The position numbers and the translations under genes were made by a program. Below the pieces are notes generated by a model that saw only the letters and a program-made list of their open reading frames with translations, was not told the origin of the DNA and did no database searches. This document shows, piece after piece, positions 1-13,000 of a DNA stretch of 64,000 nucleotides (position 1 is its first letter; every line of letters starts with the position of its first letter). This stretch comes from Acanthopleura granulata. Taxonomy: Eukaryota; Mollusca; Polyplacophora; Chitonida; Chitonidae. Location: NCBI GenBank assembly GCA_016165875.1, contig JABBOT010000007.1, positions 10,814,216 through 10,878,215 on the forward strand, given 5' to 3'.

Positions 1-184
1 AGAGGTAGCACACTGTGAGATGGTTGATAAGTAAATTAATGAGAAGAGCAGTTGCCTAACAAGTCACATGATACAGTTGGACTTTTTTTGCCTTTAGCAA
101 TAGAAGAGTTCAAACTCGAAACTCCCCTATTATATGTAGAAAGCACTAAAGCAAACCTTTTCAACCACTCTGTTCATCTTCCAG

Positions 185-1209
185 GGATGGAATAACCAAC
201 AGCGGACTGTTCTGTACGGCTTCGTTTGTAATAGAACGACTTAAACTGGACCGGGACGTAAACATTCCTCAAGCCGTTAAACAAATGCGAGTGGCCAGAC
301 CTCAGATCATCACTGACCTGGTAGGATGCCCTTCTTGCTTCCCATATTTGCCATATGCCAGTATATCGACTTGGTACTTTCAGGTAGGGTTTAGGATACA
401 GGTCATACCAGACGATTCAAATTAGAACATCCATGGAATCATCCTGACTCCTGGTATGATCCGCCGTCGGATGTCATGTCAACAGAATGATCTACATCAA
501 AGGCTTTTGTGAATGTGGAAACCAAAAACCAAAGACCTTAAATGGGTATACAACACAATGACAATATTATTTTATGAATGTTTTACTGAGCCATTCCGTA
601 CGTGTTTTAAAAAAAAATATGTGAACAAATTCACCGTAGCAGTATTATTATCGTCCATTTGCCTCATCACTTGACATTCAGCGCTGGTGTAGATTCCTAT
701 ACCCCGGTTAAATTCTGGACTGGAAATGGCCGCACGTCTTGATGCAAAGTTTCAGGAAGCTTGAGTCTGATAGATTCGAATCTTACAGCTATTGCGAGTA
801 TGATCAACATTTCCCGGGTACATGTAGTACGTTCAGTGTGTGAGTGCTGTGAACCTCCTCCTGTTTTAGAGCATAGTACGGGGATTTGCCCGGTTTTTCC
901 TACTGTACACCCGACCACTGCCGTATAAGGCGATTATTCTTGAGCCGTGGGGTAAAAAGAAAACCGTGAAAAGCAATTATAACGAATGACAGTTACCCAC
1001 TATAAAAACGATTCAGTTCCAATGAATAACACAGAAACTTCAACGAAAGGACTAAATTTGACAGTGTACGCGCAATTTTTTTCTCTACACTCTTTGATTG
1101 CGGTAATATGAGTAATGTTCTTTTTTCCTTGCAGGATCAGTTTACATTCCTCCACCAGGTGGCACTGGGATATCTGGAAACCTTCCACACTTATGCCAAC
1201 TTCAAATAA
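185..1209 (+). CDS. Receptor-type protein tyrosine phosphatase, last two coding exons (D2 domain C-terminus)
   Basis: Two exons are seen: 185-320 (acceptor ..TTCCAG, donor GTAGGA) and 1135-1209 (acceptor ..CCTTGCAG, stop TAA at 1207-1209). The first enters with one base that completes a split codon and then encodes 45 residues beginning DGITNSGLFC and ending RVARPQIITDL. The second gives 24 residues, DQFTFLHQVALGYLE then TFHTYANFK. The joined frame matches the end of the distal (D2) phosphatase domain of receptor PTPs: the loop after the active-site cysteine, the helix with a V-x-Q-x-V-x-x-[ML]-R pattern, and the final [ED]Q[FY] helix. In place of the A-G-x-G-R-[ST]-G loop this protein has D-G-I-T-N-S-G, so the arginine that binds phosphate is Asn. 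That is typical of catalytically silent D2 domains. The rest of the gene lies left of the window. The family is secure; the subtype is not, although the ending resembles the expanded molluscan receptor PTPs. Confidence 0.88.
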
Positions 1210-2670
1210 TTCCTTTGAAGTCCACACTGTCATCTTCACTGGTAGAACAATAGCAAAAATATACTGACAATTACTTTCTTGGAAATGTAAATCACGAGTG
1301 CTATGGATTTTTCCATTTTCTGTGATATTATATGTGTGTCAATATTTTTATTGTTGTAATGATTGTATATGTAGGTTTATACATGAAAGCTGCTTGTTTT
1401 AATGATTACACTGCCTTTTCTTGCAAACTTTTGTTAGAGCCGTGTGATATATGAGGCATCTGTAGAAATATACTTGAAGCATCTATATGACATACACGGT
1501 ACATACGATGGTACATTTTCCGTATGAATTAGGAAAACTTGTAGCGTTTGTCATATGTTCCTCGTCATGGTGCTTTGGTAATGTTTTAAAAATTTACGTT
1601 TTATAAATACACCCTAATTCGTCTAATTTTTTTTGCAAATATACGAGCTCTAATGAAAAAAAGACACATTTTTGTCCTAAGATTTTGTCGGAAAAGAAAA
1701 GATATGAATATGTTGTTCATTGGGAGAACTAACCATATGAGGAAAAAAGAAACTGTATTTCTGTTACAATGACATGTATATGTTCTAAAAAGAGCAGCTC
1801 AGATGTGCCAAAAATTACACGAATTAGGGTGGGTCGTCACTTCGGCGATTGTTGGTTGTCCTAAAGACCCTTGTATACAGTAGTGTATGATAAGAGTTTT
1901 TTGTTTATATCCATACATTTTAAACCTGTGATTGTTCAAACCACTTTTAATTTTTCAACTGTGAAATAGACAACACCCATGTGAGAAAATGCCATGTCTT
2001 TAGTTGTATGAATTGTTGCGTGACATTTTGCTAAAGCAGACTTTACGTAAAGAGTACATTATTTTTCTTATTTTTCCATGAGTGCCTTGTTAAGTGGGGA
2101 ATGACATTTGAACTTTGAGTAGTAGATCACTTTTACCGTAAACAGAAGTAGCCGCGACATCCCTGAACGAGTTGATAAGTCGTCTTTCTACCAGGCCCAA
2201 GGTTAAAACGAATAGCCCGTGTTACAAGATATACTGACCAATAGCTAGGCAAAGCTTAAATAAAGTGCTGCTTGCGGCGGGGAAAAGTTACATGTAGAGA
2301 TTTCGTGTTCGTTAGCATCAGGGCCATACAGCTTTTAAGATGCGACATTTCTTTATTTTGTTTTTGATGTTAGAACTAAATCTTTCATTCATCATTTTTA
2401 TAGCTAAGTCATATACTCAGTAATTTGCTAAGATCACGCGCAAACTCTTTTCATGTAGCCGGATTAATTATCAGAATTGGCTCATCCACTTGTATACATA
2501 GGTGTACTGACGTCATGTAGAAGTCGAGTTTTGTTTCTCAAGGAACTTGCTTGAAGACGACTTTTCTGTGGTTGTGGTTGTATCCGAGGTTTATTTTACC
2601 TGCCTGTTTAGTCACCGAATGTTTCTGTATGACTATGCCGTTGAATAAATCCTAGAAAAGACAGCTTCTT
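1210..2670 (+). other. Probable 3'UTR of the receptor PTP gene, with AATAAA at 2644-2649
   Basis: This AT-rich stretch follows the stop codon at 1209 and has no supported coding sequence. Earlier AATAAA-like sites occur (for example near 2256), but the one at 2644-2649 is followed by a TTGGTTG/TTTTT-rich region and makes a good final cleavage signal. The end is inferred, not observed. Confidence 0.45.
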
Positions 2671-5600
2671 TTTGGTTGAAGATCACCATTTTCCGTTGTC
2701 CCTTGTTATAATAAATAACAAATAAAAATGGATCAAATGAATCGTGCTAGTTAATACTGTACAAGGCCATATGTCCCTAAGTCCGAAATGCCTTATATGC
2801 CACATGATGTGTTTATCTGCTGTATTCGTGTGGTGCTGTGTTAGACTTTGTTGGAGTAAGGTTCTGTGCATGTACATTTGTGTATCAGTCGATGTCAACA
2901 CTGCATTTTGAGTAGTTCTCTGACAGTGTAAATTGCATTAATCATCACGGTAATTTTTTACCTACTCCTACTTAAACCATGGTGCTAGTGGCGAGTCAGT
3001 TATTGCTTCCTAAACACTTACATGAGCAGTTAGAACAAAACCCTAATCGTGGTAAATTGATAGGAGGCAGGATTTCATTGATAACCTGTGACCATTTGCC
3101 AACCATCACATTGCCATCGCTGATCTGGTTTTACTTCCTGTGCTGTAGTCTTTTATGGCGCTAACGACTACGGACAGCGTAAACAGAATGGGCTCGGATG
3201 TGCGAAAACGTGAATACAATGCTGATTTGATTTGAAAAAAAAAAGATAATGTCAACGAATCCATTGCAAAATTAAAATTTTAACATATCTTTTGTGCCCT
3301 TGGCCATTTAACAACTGGGGCAGACAAGGATATAAAAGCTGAAAAAATTGATGGAAAGAAGGATACGATGTATAATGCTGCAGTAGTGGGCACGTCCAGT
3401 ATACAAATGTCATTTATCTTCATACAGAAGACTAGAGCATACAAAGTAACCCAAAGCAGCGACGATAAGTGCAGATGGTCGCACTTACCTGGTGATAATT
3501 GACCTCTTGTCAATTTATCCCAATCAGGGTTTTATGGTATCTGCTCATGTAGATGCTTCAAAGGTAACAACTTACACCTCTCTGGCATATATGACGACAC
3601 GAAACCAGACTATCGGCTCCATCCACAAACAGGACAGCCTCAAGTGAAGCAATAATTTCCAGTGCAGGAAACCTGTATCTTTACATTTTATATGAGCTGA
3701 CGCCTTAAATGTATTTAGTTTGATCAAATGATTCGAGCATTTTGTGCACGGTTATAATAAACAATGTTCAGTTGGATCGCATGTACTTCGCCCATTTGTT
3801 TATGAGCCCAAAGGAAGTACATACAGTATGAAACGCTCCGATAACTAAGTTGCTGTCGAAATATTCAAGACCTACTAGCACTTTTATCGAACATGAATAT
3901 CTTTATTCCTGTCTCTTAAAACACGCTGAAACGCGTGTATACAATAAAGTAAGATCTCAATGACAGAGCTTCTGCGGCCTTGGTGGCTCTGGAGCTGTCA
4001 CCTGTTTGGCTGGGACACTGACCCCATCCCACTCTGTCACTTGTTATCCTTTTCTTACATCCCTGCGTTACGCAGAACATACATGATTGGTGAGATAAAA
4101 AAAATATATATTCACTGTATTAGAACTTTAAAATATGAAAAACTGAATGTATCTGTAACTAGTCCTAAGTGTAAATTCGTATCTGGAAATCATGCCTGTA
4201 GAACAATGCATATATAACTACAGTACAGAGCATGAGCGTCGTCACAAGGCCTGTGTCCGGAGAACAATGTAACATCACAATGTCTGCACGAAATTTCCTT
4301 TGTCACACGCCTTTATAATAGTGCACTGTCTTCCACAACACAATTCTTAGACCGTCTTGCTTTAAATACATCCTAAAAGGCGTTTTTCTGATATGATACA
4401 GCCAAAGTTCTTAACAAATATGTACAATTTATTACCAAACAATGTTGATCATTTAACATAAACATTGTTGTCGCCACCAATATGTACGTTTGGGATTTCT
4501 GCTTCTTCACAGATCGAATGTATTTGCCAACATAGTTTGACAAACTGCATAAAATTGCCCACATTCTTACATATGGATGTTTACGTAGCACCGAGCACCA
4601 ACTGTATCACATATTTCACAACCAAGCAGTCAGCCATCTTCGTACTTAGGAACTTTCACCTTTTATCCCAGTCGTCTTCTCCACAGCAAAGCAACACCGC
4701 CATATGAAGGTCCATTTTATAGTACATGTTAACCCGAATCAACAGATGAAATCCCACTAGCATAAAAATTACTATGTGTCACATTTAGCAAATGCAAATC
4801 AAAATGTAATAGCCAGTGTTCCTGTTGTAGGCATATGTCACTGAAGTTACACAAAGGCCTTATTTGGTTAATACGGGATTTAGCGCCCTGGAAATTAATT
4901 GTACGTTGGAATTCTTAAGGTAGACCGTGGCTGAGGATATGTAACACAGTATCACATATATCACATGCAAATGTAAAATCACACATTAACCAGCCATTCG
5001 CACCTGTTAGAAGAGAAGAGCTTCACCAGTAGCGCCTTTGCGGCCCATCTTGCAGGATGCATTAGGCTGGATAAGTGTCTGTTATCCAGCTCAACACGAT
5101 GTGAAGCAGACGAATCATGCTTCGACCGCAGTTTCACACATTCTGTGTTGATATCAAAGGCATGTATGATGAAGTAATGCAAATCATCCGATGTGATGTC
5201 GGAAACCAGCCTGGTGAAAAAAAACACTGAGGCGGACTTGCACGGTGCCCCGCGTATACACCTAGAAGACGATCCAGAGCCAGTCATGAACTCATTCTCA
5301 CGCATCGGAATTAGTGAAATTAATCTTCAATCAAGTAGATCCTCTGCTTAGCATTTACCGTTGTAAACAAAAAAGTCATCAAATGAGAAATAACATTTCC
5401 TGGGCCAAAAGACGCTCATTCCATAGATATATGCACACCAATTAGATCATCTTGCTTAAACATACATCCTGTCTGTATCTGTTAGATAAAAATATCAAAC
5501 GTCAAAATGGGAACCTAACATGGCCGCCACTCTTACTGTCTGTGTAATCTTCAGACATTTTTGAGAAATGCCGATTGTTCATGTATACCATACACAAAAC

Positions 5601-6125
5601 TACGCTTTGCTCTCAGGCACCTGTGTAGTTCTGCAAAAAAACAGGTAAGTAACAAGCCTTTTTGATGACGTTTCTCACTTAAATAGTAATTTCTATCTCG
5701 TAACGCATCTTGTTTGAGGTTTCCAGGGGTTGAAGTAAATGCATTTATTTTGATCAGATGCTGTTACTGGACGTGTACAGTAAACATTGTTCAATTCAAA
5801 ACTCGCTCAAAGGTTTGTACAACCACGTCAGATATCAGAGATTTGGGGGGCTTTTGGGGATATTTGTACCTTCGTCCGATTGTCTAGGTTAGCGGCCACA
5901 CTGGCCATCATTGTGCGCGGCTTTTGTGAAATTTGTATTGAATTTTTTGTCTTATGTTATTCCTCCCCTCCTTTTGCCCTTTTTCTATTCCTCACAGTGC
6001 AGCTTTCATTGTCTACACTCCCATACTGTGCACAGCGACTGTGCCGCTGTGTACGCCAGTTTTATATTACTGTTATCGTTTTGAACAGAATGAACATTTT
6101 TTCAACCTTAGTCCCTATTTATAGT
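2671..6125. other. Intergenic spacer without recognised genes
   Basis: Between the PTP 3'UTR and the first SINE I see only short frames without family motifs, A/T runs and no splice-linked coding exons on either strand. Confidence 0.5.
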
Positions 6126-6300
6126 TGGCTTGCTTCCTCACCGGTGCAACGTGGGAAGGTCCACCAGCAAGCTGCAGAGGGCCGTTGGTTTCCCACGGGC
6201 TCTGCCCGCCTGCTTCCTCCAACCCTGTAATCCCGTTCTCGGTGGTGTAATTGAAAATTAACATTGAGACCAATAACAAACTAAATAAATAAATAAATAA
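6126..6300 (+). mobile_element. tRNA-derived SINE (family I), 5'-truncated
   Basis: It contains the body of the main SINE of the window: the GTGGGAAGGTC..CCAGCAA block, the GGTTTCCCACGGGCTCTGCC block, and a degenerate region ending in an AAATA-unit tail at 6282-6300. The tRNA-like head is absent. Confidence 0.75.
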
Positions 6301-6351
6301 TGATAAAATACACTTTGTCTTTTATTGGTTGTCTTTTATCTAATGTGTACA

Positions 6352-6945
6352 TAAGATGCTTTCGAGTTCACTTCAACAGAGCTACATATACATGTATGTA
6401 TCCCACTACAACTGTGTAGTTCTGCCTGTTGGTAGAGTGAACCATTCTGCTTAGTGTAACGTTCGTGGAAAAACTTTCGGTTTCACTTTATCAGAAGTAC
6501 ATATTTATGTAGCTGACTACAACTGTAATTCTCCGACACACCTCGGCCTGTTTGTAGAGCAAAACCGTTCTGCTCTGCCCAGATCTCTTGGAACAATTTT
6601 CCGTTTCACTTCAAAAAACTGCATATATGTATTTGAATACAACTGTCATACCTGGACACAGTTCGGCCTATTTGTTCAATAAAACCATTTTGCTTAGCCC
6701 AGTTCTCATGGAACAGCTTTCGGGGTGACTTCAACACATAACCACACATAGAACTACATATGTTTATAGTTGAATACAGGTGTAGTATCAGGACACAGTT
6801 CGCCCTGTTTATATAGCGAAGCCGTTCTGCTGTAGGCGGCTTTGGCGAAACAATTTTCATTTTCATATCAACCAAACTTTACATATGTGGCTGGCCTCAA
6901 CTCGGCATCTCAGGCTGTCTGCACAGTAAACCCGGTGAGCGGGGA
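6352..6945. repeat. Diverged tandem repeat, about 4.5 units of about 120-135 bp
   Basis: The units start near 6352, 6468, 6591, 6711 and 6846. Each carries, in the same order, a TTTC..TTTCACTTCA-like start, an ACATAT/TATGT block, a GAC/TACAACTGT block, a CGGCCTGTTTGTA-like block, and an AAACC(G/A)TTCTGCT block. They differ by many substitutions and small gaps, so the array is old. It lies just past the stop codon of the minus-strand arrestin gene and so may be part of its 3'UTR. Confidence 0.7.
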
Positions 6946-7053
6946 CGCCCTACACAATACTGCCGCATACCGTCTTTTGGAGTTTTGGATGTTGTTGTAA
7001 TTGTTCCAGGTTTCCACTGGTGTATTCGCTGTCATCCTCATCATGGTGAATGT

Positions 7054-10000
7054 TCACCATCTCAGAATATTCACACAGTCGGAGTAAGATGGCGGGGCTG
7101 AAACACAGGCCAATAGGGATGTATGTGCAAAAGCAAGGTAATCAACGACAAATAGATTAAGTTAAAGTTTTGCATCTCCGGGCACCAGGATCACGAAGTC
7201 GTCTTAGACTTGAGTCACACTTAGTCTTAACTTGTAGCATTAATCCTGCATTTAGATTTGAAGTTATGTATTAATTTTCACTTTCGCCATGAAGGTCAAG
7301 GACAACTCTTAGTGTTCAAGCAAATCCTTGAAGCCAGCCCGAATTTTAGAACAGTGCAGTGTCTTGAAGTCAAGACTTAAGTTAGAGTTTAGTCTAAGAC
7401 GGTTTTGTGATCCTGACGCAAGTTCTTTAAAGCTTTAGGGCTTTTATGGAGTTACTGTCCATAAGACATTCCTATATCATGCATATAGAGTTGAGTCAGT
7501 CCAGTAACTCGTTGAGACTTTCAGATACCTTCACCCATGAGGTCGCGAGTTCGAATCCAGATTTCGCTGTTTCTTTTACGACATTAAGTTGAGAGGTTTT
7601 AACAGTGGGTTTATCCCCGTATTCCGGTATCTGCAACACAGACACCCGCAGTCCATTGTATAAGTGAAATATCTAAACATCTCTGGTCGTGCGGATCGAG
7701 AAAGGTCTGTCAGGAACCTTTCGGACGGGCGTGGGTTTCTTCCGGTTTCCACGCACTATATTGTGTGCCCCGGTCGTTAAAGTGAAATAGGTCTACTTCT
7801 ATTTCCTCTTATATTTGCTCAAATAAGGAAATACATATCTGATCACCTCCTTAATACACATATCAAACGAGCAAAAAAAAAGGAAACCCACACACACCCT
7901 GCCCAATTCCACCGAGGAAAAGAATACACATAATTGCCAATTTACAGGTGTTACATTAATTTCACCTGACCTTGAACTGCCTAAGGTCTGCCAATTGTCC
8001 TTTAAATTCTACTATTTCCAAACTGGAGTAGACAAAAACCATCTAAATTTTAATAGGATAATTCAACAGAGTCTGCGCCACTGCTGAATAATCATAGACT
8101 GACTGAAGTGACATAAACACTTGGCAGGGTTTAAACCAGTTAAATTTATTTTATCTATTTATTTATTTGATTGGTGGTTTACGCCATGCTCAAAAATATT
8201 TCACTTCTACGACGGTGGCCAGCATTACGGTGGGAGGAAACCGATCAGAACCCGGTGGAAACCCACGACCAAGTGCAGTTTGCTGGCAGACCTTCCCCCG
8301 TACGGCCGGAGAGGAAGCCAGTATAGACTGGACTTGAACTCAGAGCGACTGTGTTAGCAAACAGTTAAATAAACCACAGTGTAATATGGATATATTTATT
8401 TCATTGTTTGTTGTTTAGCGGCAAACACAACAGTTTTGTTCACTTCAGTGATGGTGGATCAGCTGAAATATAAAATGAATGCGGACGGCAGGGGATAAAC
8501 CACCGATCTTGGGCAAGTCACCCACGAGCTGTCACTCGTGTGGTGTACAGATATGCACATGACACTGCTGGAGGACAAGTGGTTCTTACTACACAAACAT
8601 CCGCACAAATGTCGTTGATGGCTTAATTATTTAATACAAGAGTAGTGTAACTCTGAAAAACGAAGATTTCATCGTGAATCGATATGTCGGCATTTAATTT
8701 TGCCATCATTAGGAGAGTGATCAGTATGGAACAGGCAACGGCTTGTATGAAATGACAAATGACAATGAAATCTTCATTTTTCGCAGTTACACTAACCGTG
8801 TATTAAACTAATCAGTGGCACTACAAGATTTTCGTTTAATTATTGTTACCAAGGTCTCAAGAACAGTAAAATCCACAAATCATTCGAACGTCGGGATTGA
8901 ACCCGCCCCTCGTGTGTTCTAGAGCTTGACAGGGAAACGTTTTATCACTCGGACACGATCATAGCGTTAGAAGACACTGGCCTATTCGAATGATATAAAG
9001 TATGTAAACACTCACGCGTGTTGGACGGTAACACTGGTGCAGACGGGATTAATCTTGATGCTTGGAGCATGACAGGTGCCGAGGGATTTTCTAAGCGACT
9101 CAATGGTGGAGCAGACGGAACTGAGGCTCTGCCCACTGGTGGTATAAAGTTGCCACGGCTCTGCTGAACTTGATGGTGAGGAATTGAGCCAATCAGAATT
9201 TCAAACGAAATTTTAAGATCAGGTCCTGGCCCCGAAGCATCAACACAAAACTGGGAAAAAAGTAAGAATTTACAGATTGAAAGATCTAACTGTGTTGCCT
9301 TAATAGAAAACATTCCAGCCCAGAAAGAAGGCTACGTGTTTACTGCACAGGAGCCACTTTCACAAAACTTCGTAAATGAATTTTTCGTAACGTTCCACGG
9401 AAATAACGTTGCTTTATGGTGCTACAACCAGAAGAAAACGTCATTTACAAAAAAGTTACGGGAAAAGTGATTTACGGAGTTTTGTGAAAGTGGCTCCTGA
9501 AGCCATAAAGTCGAGAGGGGTGTAAATTTTACATCAGCCTCCATAGACCATCTACTAACCTGGATAGATTCAAGCAGGCGTAAGTGGGGCCAAGGCTTAG
9601 TATGGTGAATCTCAACCCGGCTTAATTGACACTAAGATATGGTATGCTGAATCTCAAGCAGGCATAAGATAGGCCCAGGCTTAATGAGGTGAACCTCATG
9701 CAGGCGTAAGTGAGGTCAAGGCTTAGTATGGTGAATCTCAAGCAGGCGTAAGTGAGGTCAAGGCTTAGTGTGAGGAATCTCAAGCATGCATAAGATAGGC
9801 CCAGGCTTAATGAGGTGAACCTCATGCAGGCGTAAGTGAGGTCAAGGCTTAGTATGGTGAATCTCAAGCAGGCGTAAGTGAGGTCAAGGCTTAGTGTGAG
9901 GAATCTCAAGCAGGCGTAAGTGAGGTCAAGGCTTAGTATGGTGAATCTCAAGCAGGCGTAAGTGAGGTCAAGGCTTAGTGTGAGGAATCTCAAGCAGGCG

Positions 10001-13000
10001 TAAGTGACGCCGAAACATAGTATGACGAATCTCAAGCAGGCGTAAATGTGGCCAAGGCATGGTATGGTGATTCTCAAGCCGGCGTAAGATATGTCGTCTT
10101 AGTTTGGTAAATATCAAGATGATATAAGTGAAACCAAGGCTTAGTGTGGTGAATCTCCAGCAGGCTTAAGTGACGCCAAAACATGATATTGTGAATCTCA
10201 AGTAGGCGTAAGATAGGACAAACTTTAGTTTGGTGAATTTCAGTCGGCGTAAGATAAGCCAAGGCTTAGAATGTTGAATCTCAAGCAGGCGGAAGTGAGG
10301 CAAAGGCTTACTGTGGTGAATCTCAAGCCGATGTAAGTGAGGTCAAGGCTTAACATAGTATCACTACACTACACTACATCCACCATGGGTAGTCAACAAC
10401 TCAGACTGCTTTCTTCTGAGAATTTGCGCTTCGTCAAATAATTTACACCCGTATGATTCTCGTTACCGTTTATGTGTTAAACAACACAGAAAAAATATTC
10501 CAAATTGCCTGCAAAATCAAGGGAAGAGTCCATAAATAGAACACAAATGGTGGAAACCTCAAATTGTAGCATCAAATTCATTTCACCTGCAGTATATACC
10601 GTACATCTATGATTCCACAGCCATCAAGCCTGGATGGAGGAAGAGGTGGGATGCTGATTTTGTCCCCGACCCAGACATCAGTGCCCCTCGGTGCGATCTC
10701 AGGGTGGTTCACGCGTACAATCACATTCTCGTCTACCCGCGTCTCTGTCGATGCGCGGAAACAGATATACTGTGGATAAACACGCGATAAAAATGGTAAA
10801 ATGTATCATGAAGGAGATGCGATCAGTGCAAATATTTTGCACAGATGTCAAAATATTTCCGTTATATGAGAGTCACCATCATTAGAATTGTGGGAGCCAG
10901 CTAATCAATTTCATTGGTGTTTTACGCCGTACTCAAGAATATTTCACTTATACGAAGGCGATCAGCCTTATGGGGGGAGGAAACCGGGTAGAGCCACGGG
11001 AAAACCCACAACCATCCGCAGGTTGCTGGCAGACCTTCCCACGTACGGCCGGAGAGGAAGCCAGCATAAGCTGGACTTCAAGTCACAGCGACCGCATTGG
11101 TGAGAGGCTTCTAGGTCATTGCGCTGCCCTAGCGGGCTAACTGACTGAGCCACGGAGGTCCTCCACCCCACCCGGACTATGAGAGGCAGGGGCTACGTTC
11201 GAGCTTGCGATTTCATGTACTCGTCCAGCATTACTCTGACATGTCTGCTTTCGTAGTTTTGTATTATACTGATATTTCGAGCGTGCCCGCGCACTACAAT
11301 GACAACAGGTGCCTCTCACCAATGCCGTCTCTTTGAGTTCAAGTCCAGCTTATTCCTCTCCGATCATACTTGGAAAGGTCTGTCAGCAACCTGCGGATGG
11401 TGGTGCGTTTGCCCCGGGCTCTACCCTTATCCTTTCTCCGTCGTAGAAGCGAAATAATCTTGGGTACGGCGTAAAACACCAATCAAATAAATAAATAAAT
11501 GACTTAAAATGTAAATTTTCAGTATTTTGAATAATAATATAAGCAGACAGAGTCTTATCGGACTAGTCGACAGGTAGATGCTCCGGTAACCAGCAAAATG
11601 GCAAACAAAACACAATTTCTGTCCATACACGTTGCACCTGCCCTTAAAGATTTACCTGTACTAGTTCAGCATACGAGCAGGACATTTTACGACTTGACCG
11701 GTTGGTAATTTCGGCTTTGATGAAGATAGCCTCCCCTGGGACGTAGCCCGTCCTTTCTAGACGGCAGATGGCTTCAATGGAGCCAGACTTTCTGGCTCTG
11801 AACAGGCAATCCCTATTCTCAGTAATGACAGTACTGTGCCCATGGCGTGCTGTCTGTATAACACATCAGGTAACAGTTGTCATACCCCAATACGAGGACC
11901 GCAAGCAGCAAGTCTTGAAACCTCAATTATTACCACATTATTAGAGGTTGTGACATGTGATATACGAGGATAGAGTAACAGGTTTGATTCATTGATGCCT
12001 GATGCAAAGTGACTTGTCATCAATTAAAAAAAAGAAATTGAAGGAACTAGCCAGAAGAACAGTTTTCAACTGAGATGACGAATTGTTGGGTAGATGAATG
12101 TCAGCAAGTTTTATAGCAATTACAACACTTGTGAAATATAGCATATTTCAACCAGGTATAATATACACCGGTACCATGCATTCGAGGCTGTCCACATGAC
12201 AATATTAGGACAACATTCCATTGTCAAAACGCTGATCACTCTCTGGATCAAATTAACACCGTTCGGATATTTTTAAAACTCAAGATGTTTTGAAGATAAA
12301 GCTCCTGCGGAATGAGTGTGTCTTGTCGCTGCACTGCCTATTGTATCTGTGGGATATGTCTTGGTTTAAGCCCTACACAGATCACTTGTAAAAATCTATT
12401 TTTGGGATGTTGACTAAGGAATCACTCGAACTGATTTATTTATTTCTTTCACTGGTGTTTTAAGCCGTACTCAAGAATATTTCACTTATTCTACGGCGGC
12501 AAGCATTATGGTAGGGGGAAACCAAGCAGAAACCAAGCAGAAACCAAGCGGAAACCAAGCAGAAACCAAGCGGAAAACTCGTTGTTGTGGTTGTTGGCAA
12601 ACCTCCGCAAACTTTCGACCGAGACGCGCGGACCGCGGATGTCCTCCTAACACTGTACAACACTATACGAGTTACAATACCAGGTATGGCTATTTAAAGT
12701 ACCAATCTCATCCCTAAAACACAGATAAAAATTAAACAAACTTTTAGTCCTGGTGTCAGTTTCATGAAGCGTACGTATATGCAGTGATAAGTAACCCTTA
12801 CTGAAATGCGCCTCCTATCTATACGTGTACAAGACACGTTGTATGTAGCCATGAAAGTTAGGCTCTTACTGAACTAAATATGCCCTTCATGAAACCAGTA
12901 CAAGACCAAAAACAAAAAATAATTAATACGGAGCTTATCACTTGGGAACAACTGGGTCCAATAGGAACTGTATAATATTTTACAACCTATATGTGTACAA

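Noticed and set aside
5787..6230. 147-aa plus-strand frame
   Set aside because: The end runs into a SINE, composition is Cys/Phe/Leu-biased as in random AT-rich frames, and no splice or family evidence supports it.
9622..10077. 151-aa minus-strand open frame
   Set aside because: It is produced by the 42-bp tandem repeat (unit length divisible by three) inside an intron; there are no other coding signs.
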